The notes: generated by a model not told the origin, from the letters alone. 51,939 nucleotides of DNA from Bordetella parapertussis (GCA_945885345.1 CAMCYP010000027.1:1-51939); one strand, 5' to 3'. Positions 39,001 through 46,943 are shown, numbered from the stretch's first letter. Translations and numbers: made by a program.

Positions 39001-40411
39001 CATTGGCGGTGCAGGTGGTAATGCCACCATTGCGCTGACCTCGACCGGAAATATGACTGTTTCAGGACAGGTGCAGGCTTATGGCGGAGACGGTAGTTAC
39101 GGCAGCGGTGTTGGCGGTCGTGGCGGTGATGCTTCAGTCGAGCTGAACTCATCGAGCACGCTGGATGTGACGCCTGGTGCCACCATTTACGCAGATGGCG
39201 GCGAGGGCTACAGCACCACGGGTGGCAATGCGAACCTGCTGGTCAAGTCTGGCGGAGGACTGACGATTTCAGGCGCGAGCGTCTATACCCATGGGGGTTC
39301 CGGCTACAGCGGCAATGGCGGGAATGCCAATACGACCATTCAGTCCACCGGCGGTGACGTGCTGATTGACGGCAGTTACGGCGGGTCCATCAATGCGAAT
39401 GGCGGTTCTCCTTATTATTCCGCCACGGGCAATGGCGGTAATGGCGTGGTGTTCATCGGATCCGCCGGATTGACCACCATTACCAATGCGGGGATTTATG
39501 CTTCCGGCGGCAGCGCGTATGCGTATGGCGGAACTGTCAATGGCGGAAATGCGTCCATACAGATCCAGGCAGGAGGGGGGCTGACGGTCAGCAACAGCAT
39601 GATCACGGCCAGTGGCGGATATGTCGGTGGGTCTGGCCAGGGCGGCGCTGCGGGATTGACGATCCTTGCCGGCGGCAACATCCAGTTCGAAGGCGCCGAA
39701 GGGCGGGTGTACGGCGGTGGCAGCAATGCGGTTGGCGGCGATGCCGGCATCCTGATGGTTGCTGGCGGCAATATCGTCATGGATTCTTCGCTTTTCCCCG
39801 GATCCTACGACACCCTGAGCGCTGTCGGTGGCGGCAATACGCCGGGCACGAAGTCGGTGGTGGTCGCCGCGGCCGGCGACGTGTCGCTGATCAATGGTGC
39901 CAGCGTCTACAGCAGCGGGATGGTGGGGCTTGGCGGTGCCAATATCAGCCTGGCCAACGGCAGTTACATTGAAGGCTATGGCAACACCTACATCACCACC
40001 GGTGGCAATGTGAACGTGGATAACAGCCATATTCTTGGCAGTCCGGATGTGTTCATGACCGTCGGTGGCGTCGTCAACATGGATAATGCCGGCACCATCG
40101 AAGCTGACGCGCCAACGACCATACACCTGACCTTCCCGATGCTGACCAGTGGCGGATATTTCGTCAACGGCATCGAAGGCGTGGTGTATGACGAATTGAC
40201 CTTGACGGGTTTCCTTGCTGACTTAAGCCCGGCCATCCTCGGTACCAACCTGCTGGTCACTTACGGTGGAGGGGCGACGTTGAACATTCCGACCGATACC
40301 CTGATCGTCGCGATGGGCGAATCGACCAAACCGCCCGACCCCGACAAGGACAAGAACATATTCAAGGAAACCGAGGAAGACAAGAAGAAGGACGCGCCGG
40401 TTTGTCGGTAG
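36008..40411 (+). CDS. TpsA exoprotein, filamentous haemagglutinin-type with Gly-rich repeats
   Basis: A 1467-aa two-partner secretion exoprotein. Signal peptide residues 1-39 (cut near VLA-NP), then the conserved TPS domain for recognition by TpsB (about 45-290; ITTNANRSIINWGSFSIDV, NPNGIVFGAGSQINVAGLVAS, GLIASPNGEVVLAAGNSVEL). From about 560 to 1270 it is a long beta-helix-like body very rich in GGNGG and GGxGG motifs, like PE_PGRS proteins, with near-identical tandem repeats (38771-39115). The C-terminus (about 1440-1467) is a charged KPPDPDKDKNI...VCR tail. The only Cys of the predicted mature protein is the penultimate residue. GGGGG lies 7 bp before ATG 36008; an upstream in-frame ATG at 35954 is not supported. 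It is secreted by the TpsB at 40621. Role: adhesin or surface matrix protein, inferred. Confidence 0.92.
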   Translation: MAKHAPQRIQSANRAHPHFIRPTAVALAVAACFSGQVLANPTNPIPIAGIQQIQGLGTSALTITTNANRSIINWGSFSIDVNELTKFIQPSALSAVLNRVTGQDPSAILGALQSNGRVFLLNPNGIVFGAGSQINVAGLVASTLKMSDDDFLNNRMKFTDGAGADKLGVVNNGSITGGSVYLIGNAVTNNGLIASPNGEVVLAAGNSVELVNPGTPDLRVEIVAPGNEARNLGTITAEAGRIGIYAGLITQSGTISADSAVSEGGRIVLKSTKKTTLEAGSLTSARGTDGGQIIALSGMTDGVTEVAGKIDASATAGNGGFIETSAARVQVADSAVITTQGGNGGQSGTWLIDPLDIIIGTDISAATLQTALGSSSVVIDTYGGSSFYGGEGNPSGVGNITVDEAVSWAYGSSLTLTAQNNITVNQQIRNTGTGGINLYAGWDGVTPSTSPSIVTGTGAITLNAPVKTAGEIQLLAGGDILQNTGGSIEAAGLLAKSPGGSVNLANPGATNIVGVLAGEGKGQFAFRNSGNLTIGSVGLVNGITVDNSSVGNGRNATINVEVAGGSLTVIQPVYARGGDGGEGQAGGNATVTMSGSTINVNGVSVLAQGGQSGAYSFSSGGGGANGGNAVMTLTTSGAGGTTINGGTLTVQGGQGGNGAGNNFSGGSGGNGGHGGDAALTVTANGGGLIRVENTGSVNVRGGDGGNGGYGGSGSVEGNPNGGNGGVGGNGGIANATFVTNGGGNIEIITGGSIAVTGGEGGSGGNGGGGSAFGGNGGNGGNGGTANAWLTANGSNIVVSSSSITVSGGSGSSGGNGGYGYSGNGGNGGNGGHGADALLDIRATGGGAINVAYGGNISVYGGSGSSGSNGGGTALGLPGMRGNGGNGGNAILLLSAGSGGLNVAAGASLQAFGGSGSYGYVGGRGGNATITLTSAGDMNVAGQVQAYGGSGGTESSAAGGRGGDATITLTSTGNMSVTGQVQAHGGSGGSASSGTGNIGIGGAGGNATIALTSTGNMTVSGQVQAYGGDGSYGSGVGGRGGDASVELNSSSTLDVTPGATIYADGGEGYSTTGGNANLLVKSGGGLTISGASVYTHGGSGYSGNGGNANTTIQSTGGDVLIDGSYGGSINANGGSPYYSATGNGGNGVVFIGSAGLTTITNAGIYASGGSAYAYGGTVNGGNASIQIQAGGGLTVSNSMITASGGYVGGSGQGGAAGLTILAGGNIQFEGAEGRVYGGGSNAVGGDAGILMVAGGNIVMDSSLFPGSYDTLSAVGGGNTPGTKSVVVAAAGDVSLINGASVYSSGMVGLGGANISLANGSYIEGYGNTYITTGGNVNVDNSHILGSPDVFMTVGGVVNMDNAGTIEADAPTTIHLTFPMLTSGGYFVNGIEGVVYDELTLTGFLADLSPAILGTNLLVTYGGGATLNIPTDTLIVAMGESTKPPDPDKDKNIFKETEEDKKKDAPVCR
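38771..39115 (+). repeat. Tandem near-identical repeats in tpsA
   Basis: Three units begin at 38771, 38882 and 39008 (lengths 111, 126 and 108 bp) with a degenerate fourth from 39116. Each encodes a block beginning GGRGGNATITLTSAG-like and containing GQVQAYGGSGG. All keep the frame, so unit gain or loss would change protein length only. Confidence 0.9.
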
Positions 40412-40429
40412 CGCTGGCGTGACACGAAG

Positions 40430-40461
40430 AAACCCCTGATGGTTCGTCAGGGGTTTTTTTT
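40430..40461 (+). terminator. Rho-independent terminator after tpsA
   Basis: A perfect 10-bp stem AAACCCCTGA/TCAGGGGTTT (40430-40439 and 40447-40456), a 7-nt loop, and a run of eight T to 40461. It ends the tpsA transcript, so tpsB, 160 bp further on, probably has its own promoter or is reached by readthrough. Confidence 0.95.
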
Positions 40462-40620
40462 GCAATTTCGGTTGTCACAGCTGCCTGAAACCGTGGAAAA
40501 ATCACAAAAACCTGCGATAATTTGGCGCATAAACAAGGGGCATGCGTGTGTCCGGTGGGTTCCGGCCATGCGCAGAGTCAGGGATAGTGGCGCAATTAAT
40601 TAAATAAGTATTATAAAACA

Positions 40621-42210
40621 ATGACTTATACATCAATTGTGACTCGCTGCTTGTGTTGTGTGTTTGCCCTGCTGGGTTTCATCGGCAATGCCACGGCACA
40701 GGATGTGACGCCCCCGCCCAAATTCACCATCCAGAGTTTTGAAGTCACCGGTGACACGGTGCTTGGTGCCGATCTCATTCAGCGCCTGGTTGCGCCCCAT
40801 ACCGGCAAGGAAAAGGATTTCGGCGATGTCCAGCGTGCGCTGGAAGCGCTGGAAGGCGCCTATCGGGAGCGTGGTTACGGCGTGATCCAGGTCGCGCTGC
40901 CGGAACAGGACATCACCCGGGGCGTGGTGCGCTTCAACATCATCCAGCCGAAAATCGGCAAGGTGGTTGTTGAAGGCAACGAACATTTCAGCTCGGCCAA
41001 CGTGCGGCGCTCTTTGCCCAGCGTGAAGGAAGGCGAGACCCCCAACTCCAACGAGATCGCGCGCAATCTGCAGCTTGCCGCCGAACATCCGGTCAAACAG
41101 ACCAATGTGCTGTTGCGCTCGGGTGCCAGCGAAGGCGTGGTGGATGTCAATGTCCGCGTCAAGGATGACAAGCCCTGGCGTTTGGTGGGAACGCTGGATA
41201 ACAGCGGCACCTCCGAAACCGGATACTGGCGTCTTGGCGTGGGCTACCAGCACACCAATCTGTTCGATCGCGACCATACGCTGTCACTGCAATACATTAC
41301 GTCGCCTGACCATCTGGGTGACGTATCAATCTACGGTGTCGGCTATCGCATTCCCTATTACCACCTGAACAGTTCGCTCGACCTGTTTGCCGGTTATTCA
41401 GACGTGAGTTCGGGCACCGTGGGCGGCTTGTTCAACGTCAGCGGCAAGGGCTCGATCTATGGTGCGCGCTGGAACTATTTCCTGCCCAAATGGGGTGACG
41501 TCGAACAGAAGGTGTACTTGGGGTTCGATTATCGCGCCTATCAGAACAACGTCACGCTGGCCGGCATCGGTTTTGTGCCGGACATTACCGTGCATCCGCT
41601 TTCCATCGGTTACGCCGGCATGAAGCGCATGACCGCGAGCGAATGGTCGTTTAATGCCTCGCTGGCGAAAAATATTCCGGGCGGCAATGACGGCAAGGCC
41701 ACTGATTTCCAGGCGACCCGTTTCGGCGCCAATGAAAATTACACGATCCTGCGTTACGGCACGAGCTTCAGCCATGCCTTCCGCAATGAATGGCAGGGGC
41801 GGATTGCCTACGTGGGGCAGTACACCAAGGACTCGCTGGTTCCGGGCGAACAATTCGGTATCGGCGGTGTGGATACCGTGCGCGGCTACCTGCCGCGCGA
41901 AGCCGCCAATGATCGCGGCTATGCAACCCAGGTGGAACTCTACACGCCCAATTTTTCCGACAAAGTCGGTTTGAACGATAAATGGCGCTCGCGGCTGGTC
42001 GGGTTCTACGACTTTGGCTCGGTATCCCGCAATAACACACTGCCGGGTGAACTGGGCGGCAAATACCTGGCCAGTACCGGCGTCGGATTGCGCATGGCCT
42101 TCGGCAAGACCGTCAGCCTGCGCATGGACGTGGCGCAGATCCTGAAGGCCCATGGCACCCGCCAGACCAACGAACAGCGCTTGACCGCCGGCCTGGCGAT
42201 CATTTATTGA
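40621..42210 (+). CDS. TpsB outer-membrane transporter (ShlB/FhaC/HecB family)
   Basis: A 529-aa Omp85-superfamily beta-barrel that exports TpsA across the outer membrane. A signal peptide (1-26, cut near TAQ-DV) precedes two POTRA domains (about 30-180; FTIQSFEVTGDTVLG and IGKVVVEGNEHFSS), then the barrel with the family signature VDTVRGY (about 421-427) and the final strand ending LTAGLAIIY. It has no clear ribosome-binding site: the 20 bp before the ATG are AT-rich. It is 210 bp downstream of the tpsA stop and beyond that gene's terminator. Confidence 0.94.
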   Translation: MTYTSIVTRCLCCVFALLGFIGNATAQDVTPPPKFTIQSFEVTGDTVLGADLIQRLVAPHTGKEKDFGDVQRALEALEGAYRERGYGVIQVALPEQDITRGVVRFNIIQPKIGKVVVEGNEHFSSANVRRSLPSVKEGETPNSNEIARNLQLAAEHPVKQTNVLLRSGASEGVVDVNVRVKDDKPWRLVGTLDNSGTSETGYWRLGVGYQHTNLFDRDHTLSLQYITSPDHLGDVSIYGVGYRIPYYHLNSSLDLFAGYSDVSSGTVGGLFNVSGKGSIYGARWNYFLPKWGDVEQKVYLGFDYRAYQNNVTLAGIGFVPDITVHPLSIGYAGMKRMTASEWSFNASLAKNIPGGNDGKATDFQATRFGANENYTILRYGTSFSHAFRNEWQGRIAYVGQYTKDSLVPGEQFGIGGVDTVRGYLPREAANDRGYATQVELYTPNFSDKVGLNDKWRSRLVGFYDFGSVSRNNTLPGELGGKYLASTGVGLRMAFGKTVSLRMDVAQILKAHGTRQTNEQRLTAGLAIIY

Positions 42211-42242
42211 TCCTTTCCAGGCTTTTCAGGTCGTACAAGCCC

Positions 42243-42270
42243 TTGATTCACGAGGCGGTTCCGGTATAAT
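42243..42270 (+). promoter_or_regulatory. Promoter of the rpsF operon
   Basis: TTGATT (42243-42248) and TATAAT (42265-42270) with a 16-bp spacer. Transcription would begin near 42277, leaving a leader of about 100 nt before rpsF that contains a stem-loop and a candidate S6:S18 binding structure. Confidence 0.8.
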
Positions 42271-42281
42271 CCGCCCCTCTC

Positions 42282-42310
42282 GCGCAGCTCATGGCTGCGC
42301 TTGATTTTTG
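42282..42310 (+). promoter_or_regulatory. Hairpin with T-rich tail in the rpsF leader
   Basis: GCGCAGC (42282-42288) pairs with GCTGCGC (42294-42300), loop TCATG, followed by TTGATTTTTG. This could act as an attenuator or a processing hairpin just after the transcription start. Confidence 0.5.
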
Positions 42311-42325
42311 TAAAACACCATCCTT

Positions 42326-42353
42326 GCCGCACCGTGCTCGCATCGCGGGCGGC
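42326..42353 (+). promoter_or_regulatory. Candidate S6:S18-binding leader motif
   Basis: GCCGC (42326-42330) pairs with GCGGC (42349-42353) and, after an internal ACCG on the 5' side, TGC (42335-42337) pairs with GCG (42345-42347) around loop TCGCATC. A CCG in an asymmetric loop next to such a helix is the published hallmark of the S6:S18 autoregulatory leader found before rpsF in many bacteria. It lies 25 bp upstream of the rpsF start, where repression of translation is expected. No covariation test was possible here. Confidence 0.5.
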
Positions 42354-42378
42354 CCAACAGCCCATAAGGAGACTATAA

Positions 42379-42774
42379 ATGCGACATTACGAGATCGTTT
42401 TGATCGTCCATCCGGACCAAAGCGAACAAGTACCGGCGATGATTGAACGTTATCGCCAGATGATTGCTGCCCACAAGGGCACGATGCATCGCCTCGAAGA
42501 CTGGGGCCGCCGCCAGCTGACCTACCCGATCCAGAAACTGCACAAGGCCCATTACGTGCTCATGAATATCGAGTGCGGCAATGAAACCCTGCTCGAACTG
42601 GAACACGCATTCAAGTTCAACGATGCCGTGCTGCGCCACCTGACCGTCACCATGGACGAAGCCGTCACCGGCCCGTCGGTGATGATGCGCGAAGAGAAAT
42701 CGCGCCCGGTCAGCACTGACGATGCCAAACCGGCGCCGGCTTCTGCGCCCGCGGCAGTGGAGAGTGCGGCCTGA
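42379..42774 (+). CDS. rpsF: 30S ribosomal protein S6
   Basis: A 131-aa small-subunit protein that pairs with S18 on the platform. The N-terminus [18 protein letters not shown] and core [32 protein letters not shown] are standard. The C-terminal tail ([28 protein letters not shown]) is longer than in E. coli without the Glu addition sites. AAGGAG lies 6-7 bp upstream. First gene of rpsF-priB-rpsR-rplI. Confidence 0.98.
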   Translation: MRHYEIVLIVHPDQSEQVPAMIERYRQMIAAHKGTMHRLEDWGRRQLTYPIQKLHKAHYVLMNIECGNETLLELEHAFKFNDAVLRHLTVTMDEAVTGPSVMMREEKSRPVSTDDAKPAPASAPAAVESAA

Positions 42775-42788
42775 GTCGGCTGCAATAA

Positions 42789-43085
42789 GTGAGCGGAAAC
42801 ACGGTCAGCTTGAGTGCAACTCTGACCGCGATTGATCCGTTGCGCCACACACCCGCCGGACTGCCGGTCGTTGATTTCATCCTGGCCCATGCCTCCAGTC
42901 AGACCGAGGCAGGCAACCAGCGCCAGGTTGAATTCGACATGCCGGCCAAGGCCACGGGAGATCTGGCAAACCGCGTCGCGCAAATGCGCCAGGGTTGTCA
43001 GGTTACGGTGCAGGGGTTCCTGAATCGCAAGCATCGCATGAGCAGGCAAGTGGTCCTGCATGTTACGAACATGGAATTGAGCTAG
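42789..43085 (+). CDS. priB: Primosomal replication protein N (PriB)
   Basis: A 98-aa OB-fold single-stranded-DNA-binding protein that helps PriA reload DnaB at stalled forks. Family features are LSATLTAIDPLRHTPAGLPVVDFIL, the basic segment NRKHRMSRQVVLHVTNMEL and overall length. It starts with GTG, 14 bp after rpsF, without a strong ribosome-binding site. The position between rpsF and rpsR is the hallmark of PriB in gamma- and betaproteobacteria, and the helicase it serves (dnaB) is two genes downstream. Confidence 0.95.
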   Translation: MSGNTVSLSATLTAIDPLRHTPAGLPVVDFILAHASSQTEAGNQRQVEFDMPAKATGDLANRVAQMRQGCQVTVQGFLNRKHRMSRQVVLHVTNMELS

Positions 43086-43097
43086 AAAGGAAACGAT

Positions 43098-43397
43098 ATG
43101 CCTAGATTGGGCGGAAGTGGTGGTAAAGGGAAGTTCAAGGGTAAAGGCAAGGGCAAGGACGGCCGCAAAAAAGGCAACGCCCTGTTTCGTCGTCGCAAGT
43201 TCTGCCGGTTCACCGCTGAAGGCATCAAGCAGGTGGACTACAAGGACATCAACATCCTGAAGGACTTCATCAACGAAAACGGCAGGATCATCCCGGCCCG
43301 GATCACGGGCACCAAGGCGCGTTTCCAGCGCCAGCTGTCGATTGCGGTGAAACGCGCGCGCTTCCTGGCGCTGCTGCCGTACACCGACCTGCACTGA
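43098..43397 (+). CDS. rpsR: 30S ribosomal protein S18
   Basis: A 99-aa S18. The conserved core starts at [20 protein letters not shown] and ends with [10 protein letters not shown]. Before it is a Gly/Lys-rich N-terminal extension of about 25 residues ([21 protein letters not shown]...) absent from E. coli S18 (75 aa). AAGGA lies 8 bp upstream. It is in the usual place between priB and rplI and is the partner of S6 in leader control. Confidence 0.97.
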   Translation: MPRLGGSGGKGKFKGKGKGKDGRKKGNALFRRRKFCRFTAEGIKQVDYKDINILKDFINENGRIIPARITGTKARFQRQLSIAVKRARFLALLPYTDLH

Positions 43398-43407
43398 GAG
43401 GCCAGAC

Positions 43408-43860
43408 ATGCAAGTCATACTGCTCGAAAAAGTTACGAACCTGGGTACGCTGGGTGATGTGGTCCGCGTCAAGGACGGCTATGCCCGCAATTTCCTGATC
43501 CCGCAGGGCAAGGCCAAGCGCGCGACGACCGTCAACATGGCGGAATTCGAAAAGCGCCGCGCCGAGCTCGAAAAAGCGCAGGCCGAAATCCTCTCCCAGG
43601 CCCAGGAAAAATCCGCCAAGCTGGAAGGCCTGATGGTGCAGATCACGCAGAAGGCCGGCGTCGACGGCAAGCTGTTCGGTTCGGTCACCAACTCGGACAT
43701 TTCGGACGCGCTGAAAAAGCTCGGCTTTGATGTGCCGAAGGCGTCCATCCGCATGCCGGAAGGTTCGCTGAAAACCATCGGCGACTATCCGCTGAAAGTG
43801 GCGCTGCATACCGATGTGATCGTATCGATCACCGTATCGGTGCTCGGGGATGCGGCGTAG
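43408..43860 (+). CDS. rplI: 50S ribosomal protein L9
   Basis: A 150-aa protein: N-terminal domain with [32 protein letters not shown], a long connecting helix (about 40-75) and the C-terminal rRNA-binding domain ([16 protein letters not shown], about 90-105). All family marks are present and length is normal. A strong terminator follows 33 bp after the stop, separating the ribosomal genes from dnaB. Confidence 0.98.
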   Translation: MQVILLEKVTNLGTLGDVVRVKDGYARNFLIPQGKAKRATTVNMAEFEKRRAELEKAQAEILSQAQEKSAKLEGLMVQITQKAGVDGKLFGSVTNSDISDALKKLGFDVPKASIRMPEGSLKTIGDYPLKVALHTDVIVSITVSVLGDAA

Positions 43861-43892
43861 CCCCTGAATAGAAAGCGTTTTTTGTGGCAAAG

Positions 43893-43921
43893 AAAAAGGG
43901 CTGGCGACAGCCCTTTTTTTT
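43893..43921 (+). terminator. Rho-independent terminator after rplI
   Basis: AAAAAGGGCTG (43893-43903) pairs perfectly with CAGCCCTTTTT (43908-43918) around loop GCGA, with the T run reaching 43921. The A run on the left makes it potentially bidirectional. Confidence 0.95.
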
Positions 43922-44001
43922 CTGTACATTGAACTGATCGCGGGCTGATGCAGCGTTTGCAGGATCCCGTCCTCGCCATCGACGATAGTTAAATTATCGT
44001 T

Positions 44002-44018
44002 TAAAAACAATAGGTTAA
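44002..44018 (-). repeat. AT-rich 17-mer, copy 5
   Basis: On the minus strand this reads TTAACCTATTGTTTTTA. It lies 16 bp before the dnaB ATG, next to a small CGATA/TATCG hairpin (43983-43999). Confidence 0.45.
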
Positions 44019-44033
44019 CTGAGTTCCGTCAAG

Positions 44034-45434
44034 ATGGTGCAACTCGTCACCCCGATCTCCAAAGATGCGCAGCTCGATGCGGTGCGTGCGCCACCGCATT
44101 CCATCGAGGCCGAGCAATCGGTGCTTGGCGGACTGTTGCTCGACAACGCGGCCTGGGATCGCATTGCCGATGTCGTCAACGAAGCCGATTTTTATCGCGC
44201 CGACCATCGCACGATTTTCGAACACATCGCGAAGCTGATCGAACACAACAGGCCGGCGGATGCGCTGACGGTCGCCGAGATCCTCGAACGCAGCGGCAAG
44301 CTGGCGGAGGTCGGTGGTCAGGCTTACATCGGCTCACTGGCGCTGAACACGCCGAGCGCGGCGAACATCCGCCGTTACGGCGAGATCGTCCGTGAGCGTT
44401 CGATCCTGCGCAAGCTCGCTGCCGTCGGCACCGAAATTGCCGACTCGGCCTATACGCCCAGCAGCAAGGATGCCTTGCTGCTGATTGACGAAGCCGAGGC
44501 GAAGGTATTCCAGATTGCCGAGGCCGGAGCGAAAACCAAGCAGGGTTTCAGCAAGATTGATCCGTTTTTGACCGAAACCGTAGAGCGCATCGACATGCTC
44601 TACAACCGGCCGAACAAGGATGATGTGATCGGGACCGCCACCGGATACATCGACATCGACAAGATGACATCCGGCCTGCATCCGGGGGAACTGACGGTCA
44701 TTGCAGCCAGGCCGTCCATGGGCAAGACCGCATTGGCCATGAACATCGTCGAGAACGTCGCACTGAATCTGAAAAAAGCCTGTGCCGTATTCAGCATGGA
44801 GATGTCCGGTTCACAATTGGCGTTGCGGATGATCGGCTCCGTCGGCAAATTTGACCAGCACCGGCTGCGCACGGGCAACTTCGAGGAATCCGACTGGCCG
44901 CAATTGGTGGACGCGGTCGGGCGCCTGAACGATGCCGAGATCCACATCGATGACACCGCGGGTCTTAACGTGCTGGAGGTCCGCTCACGCGCAAGGCGTT
45001 TGCACCGGCAGGTTGGCGGCCTGTCCCTGATCGTGATCGATTACCTGCAGCTGATGTCGGGCTCCGGCGGCGGGCGCGAGGAAAACCGTGCGACCGAGGT
45101 GGCGGAGATCTCACGCTCGCTGAAAGGCCTGGCGAAAGAACTCAAGGTGCCGGTGATTGCCTTGTCACAGTTGAACCGCAGCGTCGAGTCGCGTCAGGAC
45201 AAGCGCCCGATGATGTCGGACCTGCGTGAATCCGGTGCCATCGAGCAGGATGCCGACGTGATCATGTTCATTTACCGCGACGAGGTCTACAACCAGGACA
45301 CGCCGCGCAAGGGCATTGCCGAGATCATCATTGCCAAGCAGCGTAACGGCCCGGTCGGCAAGGTCGACCTGACCTTCGTCGGCCGCCATACCCGTTTCGA
45401 AAACTACGCCGGCGGCAGCGATCCTTATTCCTGA
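44034..45434 (+). CDS. dnaB: Replicative DNA helicase DnaB
   Basis: A 466-aa hexameric helicase that unwinds DNA at the fork. The N-terminal primase-binding domain (about 20-125, PPHSIEAEQSVLGGLLLDN) leads via a linker to the RecA-like ATPase core with Walker A ARPSMGKTALAMN (about 222-234), Walker B region LSLIVIDYLQLMSG (about 330-343) and the sensor RDKRPMMSDLRESGAIEQDAD. No intein is present. It is separated from rplI by a terminator, so it needs its own promoter in 43922-44033. It converges with phoH. Confidence 0.98.
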   Translation: MVQLVTPISKDAQLDAVRAPPHSIEAEQSVLGGLLLDNAAWDRIADVVNEADFYRADHRTIFEHIAKLIEHNRPADALTVAEILERSGKLAEVGGQAYIGSLALNTPSAANIRRYGEIVRERSILRKLAAVGTEIADSAYTPSSKDALLLIDEAEAKVFQIAEAGAKTKQGFSKIDPFLTETVERIDMLYNRPNKDDVIGTATGYIDIDKMTSGLHPGELTVIAARPSMGKTALAMNIVENVALNLKKACAVFSMEMSGSQLALRMIGSVGKFDQHRLRTGNFEESDWPQLVDAVGRLNDAEIHIDDTAGLNVLEVRSRARRLHRQVGGLSLIVIDYLQLMSGSGGGREENRATEVAEISRSLKGLAKELKVPVIALSQLNRSVESRQDKRPMMSDLRESGAIEQDADVIMFIYRDEVYNQDTPRKGIAEIIIAKQRNGPVGKVDLTFVGRHTRFENYAGGSDPYS

Positions 45435-45450
45435 CCGGCCGCGTTCTGCG

Positions 45451-45491
45451 CAGCCCGTCCGTCCTGGGCTCAGGACGAACGGGAAGGGCTG
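45451..45491. terminator. Nested hairpin between convergent dnaB and phoH
   Basis: CAGCCC (45451-45456) pairs with GGGCTG (45486-45491) and, inside, GTCCTG (45461-45466) pairs with CAGGAC (45471-45476). No T run, so it may work as a Rho-assisted or bidirectional transcript end. Confidence 0.5.
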
Positions 45492-45506
45492 ATTACCCCA
45501 CGCGGC

Positions 45507-46943
45507 TTACAGTGCTTCCGCCGCGTGATCCGCCAGCCGGGAACGTTCACCACGCATCAGCGTGACATGGCCGCCATGCTGCCAGCCCTTCATCCGGTCC
45601 ACCACGTAAGTCAGCCCTGAACTGCCCTCGGTCAGGTACGGCGTGTCGATCTGCGAGATGTTGCCGAGGCAGACCACCTTGGTGCCGGGCCCGGCGCGGG
45701 TGATCAGGGTTTTCATCTGTTTCGGCGTCAGGTTCTGCGCCTCGTCGATGACCAGGAACTTGTTGAGGAAGGTGCGGCCGCGCATGAAGTTCAGCGACTT
45801 CACCTTGATCCGCGAGCGGATCAGGTCGCGGGTCGCGGCGCGACCCCATTCGCCGGCCTCGTCATCGGTCTTGTTGAGCACGTCGAGGTTGTCCTCCAGC
45901 GCGCCCATCCACGGATTCATTTTTTCCTCTTCGGTGCCGGGCAGGAAGCCGATGTCTTCGCCCACCGGCACGGTGACGCGGGTGAAAATGATTTCCGAGA
46001 ACAGCTTTTCCTCCAGCGTCTGCGCGAGGCCCGCGGCGAGCGTCATCAGCGTCTTGCCGCTGCCGGCCTGGCCGAGCAGGGTAATGAAGTCGATGTCGGG
46101 ATTGAGCAGCGCATTCATCGCGAAATTCTGCTCGCGGTTGCGCGCGGTGATGCCCCACACGCTGTTGCGCTGGTGGCTGTGGTCCTTCAGCGTCTGCAGG
46201 ATTGCGGTTTTGCCGCTGACCTCGCGCACCTGGGCCTGGAACGGCTGGTCGCCTTCGAGATAGACGAACTGGTTGACCAGCAGGCTGCGGCACAGCGGGC
46301 CGTGCACCCGGTAATAGGTATGTCCGGCCTGTTGCCAGGATTCCATGTCCTTGCCGTGGGTGTCCCAGAAATCCGCCGGCAGTGCGCTGATGCCGGTGTA
46401 GAGCAGGTCGGTGTCTTCGAGTACCTTGTCGTTGAAATAATCCTCGGCGGCAAGGCCCAGCGCACGCGCCTTGATGCGCATGTTGATGTCTTTCGACACC
46501 AGGATGACCTGTCGCTTGGCGTGGACTTCCTGCAGATGTTTGACCACGCCGATGATCTGGTTGTCGGCCTTGCCACTGGGCAGGCTCGCCGGCAGTTCGC
46601 TGTTGATGGCTTCGGTCTGCAGGAACACCCGGCCGGTCGCGCCCTTGTCACCGTGCAATTCCATCGGGATGCCGCCGGAAATATCACCCTGCACGGCGCT
46701 GACCAGTTCATCGAGGTAGCGGCTGGCCTGGCGCGCGTTGCGCGACACCTCCGACATGCCTTTCTTGTTGCCGTCGAGTTCCTCGAGGGTCGCCATCGGG
46801 ATGAAGATGTCATGTTCCTCGAAGCGGAACAGGCTGGTCGGGTCGTGCATCATCACGTTGGTGTCGAGCACGAACAGCTTGGTAGTGGCGCTGGCGATAC
46901 GGGTGACGACGGCGGACGAGGGTGCAGCCTTGCGCTGAATCAT
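45507..46943 (-). CDS. phoH: PhoH-family ATPase with N-terminal PIN domain
   Basis: A 478-aa protein of the PhoH2/YlaK type: an N-terminal PIN RNase-like domain (about 20-170, FVLDTNVMMHDPTSLFRFEEHD with its acidic residues and IPMATLEELDGNKKG) fused to a C-terminal PhoH ATPase (Walker A LLGQAGSGKTLMTLAAG, Walker B FLVIDEAQNLTPKQMKTLITRAG). Proteins with this fusion have been reported to unwind and cleave RNA in mycobacteria. TGGAGG lies 4 bp before the ATG. It is 91 bp downstream of bcp on the same strand. Confidence 0.93.
   Translation of the reverse strand: MIQRKAAPSSAVVTRIASATTKLFVLDTNVMMHDPTSLFRFEEHDIFIPMATLEELDGNKKGMSEVSRNARQASRYLDELVSAVQGDISGGIPMELHGDKGATGRVFLQTEAINSELPASLPSGKADNQIIGVVKHLQEVHAKRQVILVSKDINMRIKARALGLAAEDYFNDKVLEDTDLLYTGISALPADFWDTHGKDMESWQQAGHTYYRVHGPLCRSLLVNQFVYLEGDQPFQAQVREVSGKTAILQTLKDHSHQRNSVWGITARNREQNFAMNALLNPDIDFITLLGQAGSGKTLMTLAAGLAQTLEEKLFSEIIFTRVTVPVGEDIGFLPGTEEEKMNPWMGALEDNLDVLNKTDDEAGEWGRAATRDLIRSRIKVKSLNFMRGRTFLNKFLVIDEAQNLTPKQMKTLITRAGPGTKVVCLGNISQIDTPYLTEGSSGLTYVVDRMKGWQHGGHVTLMRGERSRLADHAAEAL

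Noticed and set aside
37735..39200. Repetitive region considered as a CRISPR-like array
   Set aside because: Units have variable length, no spacers, and encode a continuous Gly-rich protein; there are no cas genes.
39269..40126. Minus-strand frame of 285 codons in tpsA
   Set aside because: Antisense shadow of the low-complexity Gly-rich coding sequence; no family features.
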